Shown: positions 61,222-64,000 of the stretch, piece after piece
Numbering within the stretch: the stretch's first letter is position 1
Layout: every line of letters begins with the position of its first letter
Source of the DNA: Membranipora membranacea
Lineage: Eukaryota > Bryozoa > Gymnolaemata > Cheilostomatida > Membraniporidae
DNA: 64,000 nt
Assembly (NCBI GenBank): GCA_914767715.1
Contig: OU612072.1
Location: forward strand, 5,952,001 to 6,016,000
Reading direction: 5' to 3'
Translations under genes and position numbers: made by a program
The notes under the pieces: generated by a model
Database searches by the model: none
Told to the model about the DNA's origin: nothing
What the model saw: the letters and a program-made list of their open reading frames with translations, nothing else

Positions 61222-61762
61222 GTCATCTAAGAAATCTCGACGAACGCTTGCACTTGGTGAGGGAACAAGTAGCCAGTCAGATGTACACCAGCAGACAGGA
61301 GGCGATATAGTTATTGGAGAACAGGTGGGCTCTCCTTCAGAAGTACTTTACTCGGGAACAACTGAGGTGTCTGAAGTTAGCTTTTTAACCCAAGTGACTG
61401 GAATAGCTGCACCTGCACTTGACATGAGCTCAGACTTACCATCCCCATTGCAGTCACAAGGCCCTGATCTCTGTCTGCCCCATCTTGACTTGTATCCGTC
61501 TTCCCCGACCAATTTTGAGCCTGATGATGAATTGGGTCATACAATACCAACTCTGTCTGAGGCAGTGCAGACATCTTCAACCCCACCAACCAAGTACAGA
61601 TGTTACTTCCCACTCACCAGCCTCCCACCATTTCAGTCTCACCTGCTCCATCTTCAGATAATCCAGTCTTGTACCAACAGACAGCAGTCAAACTCGACCT
61701 ACAGGGATGCTGGCTGTGCCGTTGAGAGTTTTTGGTGCTGTTCACATGCACAGTCAGGGTAG
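61222..61762 (+). CDS. Open exon, Ser/Thr/Pro-rich, possible 3' exon of the preceding gene
   Basis: After an acceptor (AATTATCACAG) the frame SSKKSRRTLALGEGTSSQS runs open for about 180 codons to TAG. The start looks like a nuclear localisation signal (KKSRR), and the rest is low in structure and rich in Ser, Thr and Pro (ALDMSSDLPSPLQSQGPD). It needs an upstream exon ending in phase 2, or phase 0 if the alternative acceptor at 61230 is used. The preceding gene's fifth exon ends in phase 1, so the join is unresolved. It may be an alternative end of that gene. Confidence 0.4.
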
Positions 61763-62934
61763 GTAATCAGTTGCCCAGGAGTTATGTTACAAATTTTGAA
61801 TGGATGACATAACGAGGGATTTTTTCAAATATTGCTGCAAGTTATTTGTTTGCCTTTTCATGGCCAGCATGATGATTCTATATAAATGTTATATAAGATG
61901 AGTTTATTTATATTTAAATTATTTACCCCGAGGGTCAATGTTAGCTAGAGTTTAGTTTACCTAGTTTTGGTGTGACATAATGTTAGCTAACAATCGATCT
62001 TGGTTAGTTAGGGTGGGTGTCTACGTAAAGTAAAGGAGATGAGAAAATTTTTGCTAGAAATAGTTTTAGAAATTTCAAGAATGTATATCATGCGGTTACG
62101 ACACTCCTCATTGGTATTCATAACAGGTATGAATACCATATAGAGGAGAAAAGTATTCATAAAAATAACCATGCATCATGCAATGCTGTAACTCACTGAC
62201 TAAATGTTAACCAGACCAGTTGATAGAAACTGCGGAACATGAAGTGATATGCTATTGCTTTCCCCATCATGCAATTGATTTACATTCTCATCTAGATAAC
62301 TGTTTGTCATTGATATCTGCTGTATCTTCAACACAACTTTTAGACCTACGCCTGCCCATTGCATCTATATTCAATTTGGTTCTTATATTTATTATTTCTG
62401 TTATTTTCTCTTTTAGCTTGCCAAGTTGATATTGTCAAACAAGCAAATATCCACACACAGACTGTAGCGGCTCTCTCTGATTAGTAGAAGTGCTTTAGTT
62501 TTACTGATGCTTTGCTGCATAAATTGTTTATTGGCTTCCCACTTTCCACGTATAACACCGTGAAACTAAAATAATAAGGTTAACACACATTTTTGTAAAG
62601 GTTTTGAGAATTTTGATGTAAAAATTAGTCATATAATACAAATTAATCATGAGAACAGCACAGTTGTAAAACAATTGTAAGACTGAACATTTTGATAACA
62701 ATGACTCAAAATTAGTGCAAATTAATCTAAATCTAAATACGCAAATTACAAATAAAAACAGGTTATTCCTGGATTGTGGAAAATATTATGACAAAATGAT
62801 AAAATGTAAATTTACCTTGATTACACCATCCAAGGAGAGGCTATTTTGTGGTTGCTGCTTATGTTAGGGCAGTTGAGTATGAATAGTGAGATTAAATAAA
62901 ATATTATGCGTATAAGTCAGAATAATATATAATA
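61763..62934. other. Intergenic stretch
   Basis: AT-rich DNA in which I see no gene, RNA or repeat. Confidence 0.5.
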
Positions 62935-63082
62935 GGTAGAAGCGACTTGTTCCATTCTAATGAAATTGATTATTAATAATCAGTTTAAAATCCCATACCC
63001 AGTTGAAGGCTACTGCGTATGGGATTTTACACTGATTATTAATAATTAATTTTATTAGAATGGAACACGTCGCGCTTTTACC
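62935..63082. mobile_element. 148-bp hairpin MITE flanked by TA
   Basis: Two arms of about 60 bases are near-perfect inverted repeats, from GGTAGAAGCGACTTGTTCCA to the reverse of GTGCGCTTTTACC-like ends (CGCGCTTTTACC). They pair through ATTATTAATAATCAG and AAAATCCCATAC around an 18-base loop. TA on both sides suggests a Tc1/mariner-type target. No coding capacity. Confidence 0.8.
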
Positions 63083-63583
63083 TAATGTCAGAGAAGTACC
63101 AGAATAATTCTGACTTTACAATATATTGTGTCCAGATTATACATGTTGTAAGTTGTGCTGCTGGACACGTAACGCTAAAAAATTGCCTAAAACTCAATTA
63201 AAAACAAAATAAATTGAGTCATTCACTATCAGATCATCTCTCGATTTAGTGCAGTGAAATCATGCAATGCAGTGTATTGAAATTGGGGTTTTAAAGGTGC
63301 TTAATAAGAAGAAGTTTCCAATTAAAATATTGCAGTGGAAATTTTAGGTCTATAAAAATGTTTATTCATAGTGGGGTTTGTTACATAAGACACACCTTAG
63401 ATCTATCAGCATAGTGACTGTGAACAAGCCTGGATAATATTGATGAAATTTAACTAATTATTGATAGAACATTACACAGACAGAATAATATGGTCAGTAA
63501 GTTAATTATTCATATTTAAACACATCGCTCCTTCGGAATGAAGCACTGTCACAGTATAATGGAGTCAAGTTGATACTCTAATT

Positions 63584-63925
63584 CAGGGGTGCCCAACCTT
63601 TTCATTGAGGGGGCCGCATCCATATATTGCAATGTCCCTGGGGGCCGCAACCTCACCATAAATCAAACATACATATATGGGTGTGCAGTATTTTCATCTC
63701 TGCAGTTGGGAATTTATTTATTGGAGCTCACTCAAATGCAATAAGAAATTCCAAAATACTGTGACTAGATGTAGAGCGTTCCTTATTATTGTACAAATGA
63801 GGAATGTAATAAATGTAGTGGTGAAAATTGTGTTCACTACTACGCTATTTTATCAAACGGGTTGAGGGCTGCATAAAAAAAGGTTAGGGGGGCGGGGCCC
63901 TAGAGTTACTGGTTGGGCAGCCTTG
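63584..63925. mobile_element. hAT non-autonomous element with perfect 8-bp target duplication
   Basis: The left end CAGGGGTGCCCAACC and right end GGTTGGGCAGCCTTG are imperfect inverted repeats of the widespread hAT type. CTCTAATT flanks both sides (63576-63583 and 63926-63933). GC-rich GGGGGCCGCA strings lie near both ends. The 342 bases encode nothing recognisable. Confidence 0.92.
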
Positions 63926-64000
63926 CTCTAATTCAATCCACTGTGTGATGCATTGATATAATTTGTATTATTTAGTTGTTGACATAACGTGACGTAAACA

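Overview
This is a window of nuclear DNA from an invertebrate animal. Genes are split by canonical GT-AG introns. The DNA is AT-rich, with TATA boxes, AATAAA poly(A) signals and many transposons. Gene content (CUB and sushi receptors, thrombospondin type-1 proteins, a caspase with ankyrin repeats, PIF/Harbinger and hAT elements, non-LTR retrotransposons) points to a non-bilaterian or early-branching metazoan. A sponge is my best but weak guess; nothing in the window fixes the species. I checked exon models by reading frame: for every model called confidently, the intron phases add up to one continuous frame.

Region 1 (1-24000) is a head-to-tail array of about 11.5-kb units, unit A (231-11761) and unit B (11762-23115), followed by a scrambled fragment of a third unit (23116-23998). 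The array carries a cell-surface receptor gene family. One gene is complete (9225-15108, 630 aa): signal peptide, CUB, CUB-like, sushi (CCP), one membrane helix and a long tyrosine-rich tail with SH3-ligand, ITAM-like and GRB2-type motifs. The window opens inside an upstream paralogue, of which only the 3' exons are present. A third copy (21599-22963) has a nonsense codon and has lost its downstream exons. Inside the last large intron of the first two genes, on the opposite strand, sits a two-exon gene for a small secreted cysteine-rich protein, intact in both copies. Unit B alone carries a palindromic MITE and a 5'-truncated LINE. Unit A alone carries a block of hairpin and minisatellite DNA.

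Region 2 (24000-39600) starts with intergenic DNA holding a decayed LINE on the minus strand. It continues with one large gene (27033-36008, 1381 aa) that joins about 17 ankyrin repeats to a divergent caspase domain. Behind it lie a dispersed repeat, a TA microsatellite and an unresolved minus-strand gene candidate.

Region 3 (39600-52950) has two convergent genes for secreted thrombospondin type-1 proteins, each with a TATA box. The plus-strand gene has a second TSP1-like module split by a Gly/Tyr-rich GYQ insertion. The minus-strand gene has four TSP1 modules and an apparent one-base frameshift. Its 6-kb intron is filled almost entirely by a complete PIF/Harbinger transposon (45265-50363) with a TAA target duplication, an intact MADF-BESS gene and a transposase gene broken by two stops.

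Region 4 (53000-64000) is sparse. It holds a multi-exon gene of a little-characterised family (57096-60834, possibly reaching 61762), with an opposite-strand membrane ORF, a foldback and a hAT MITE in its introns. A 148-bp hairpin element and a second hAT MITE lie near the right edge.
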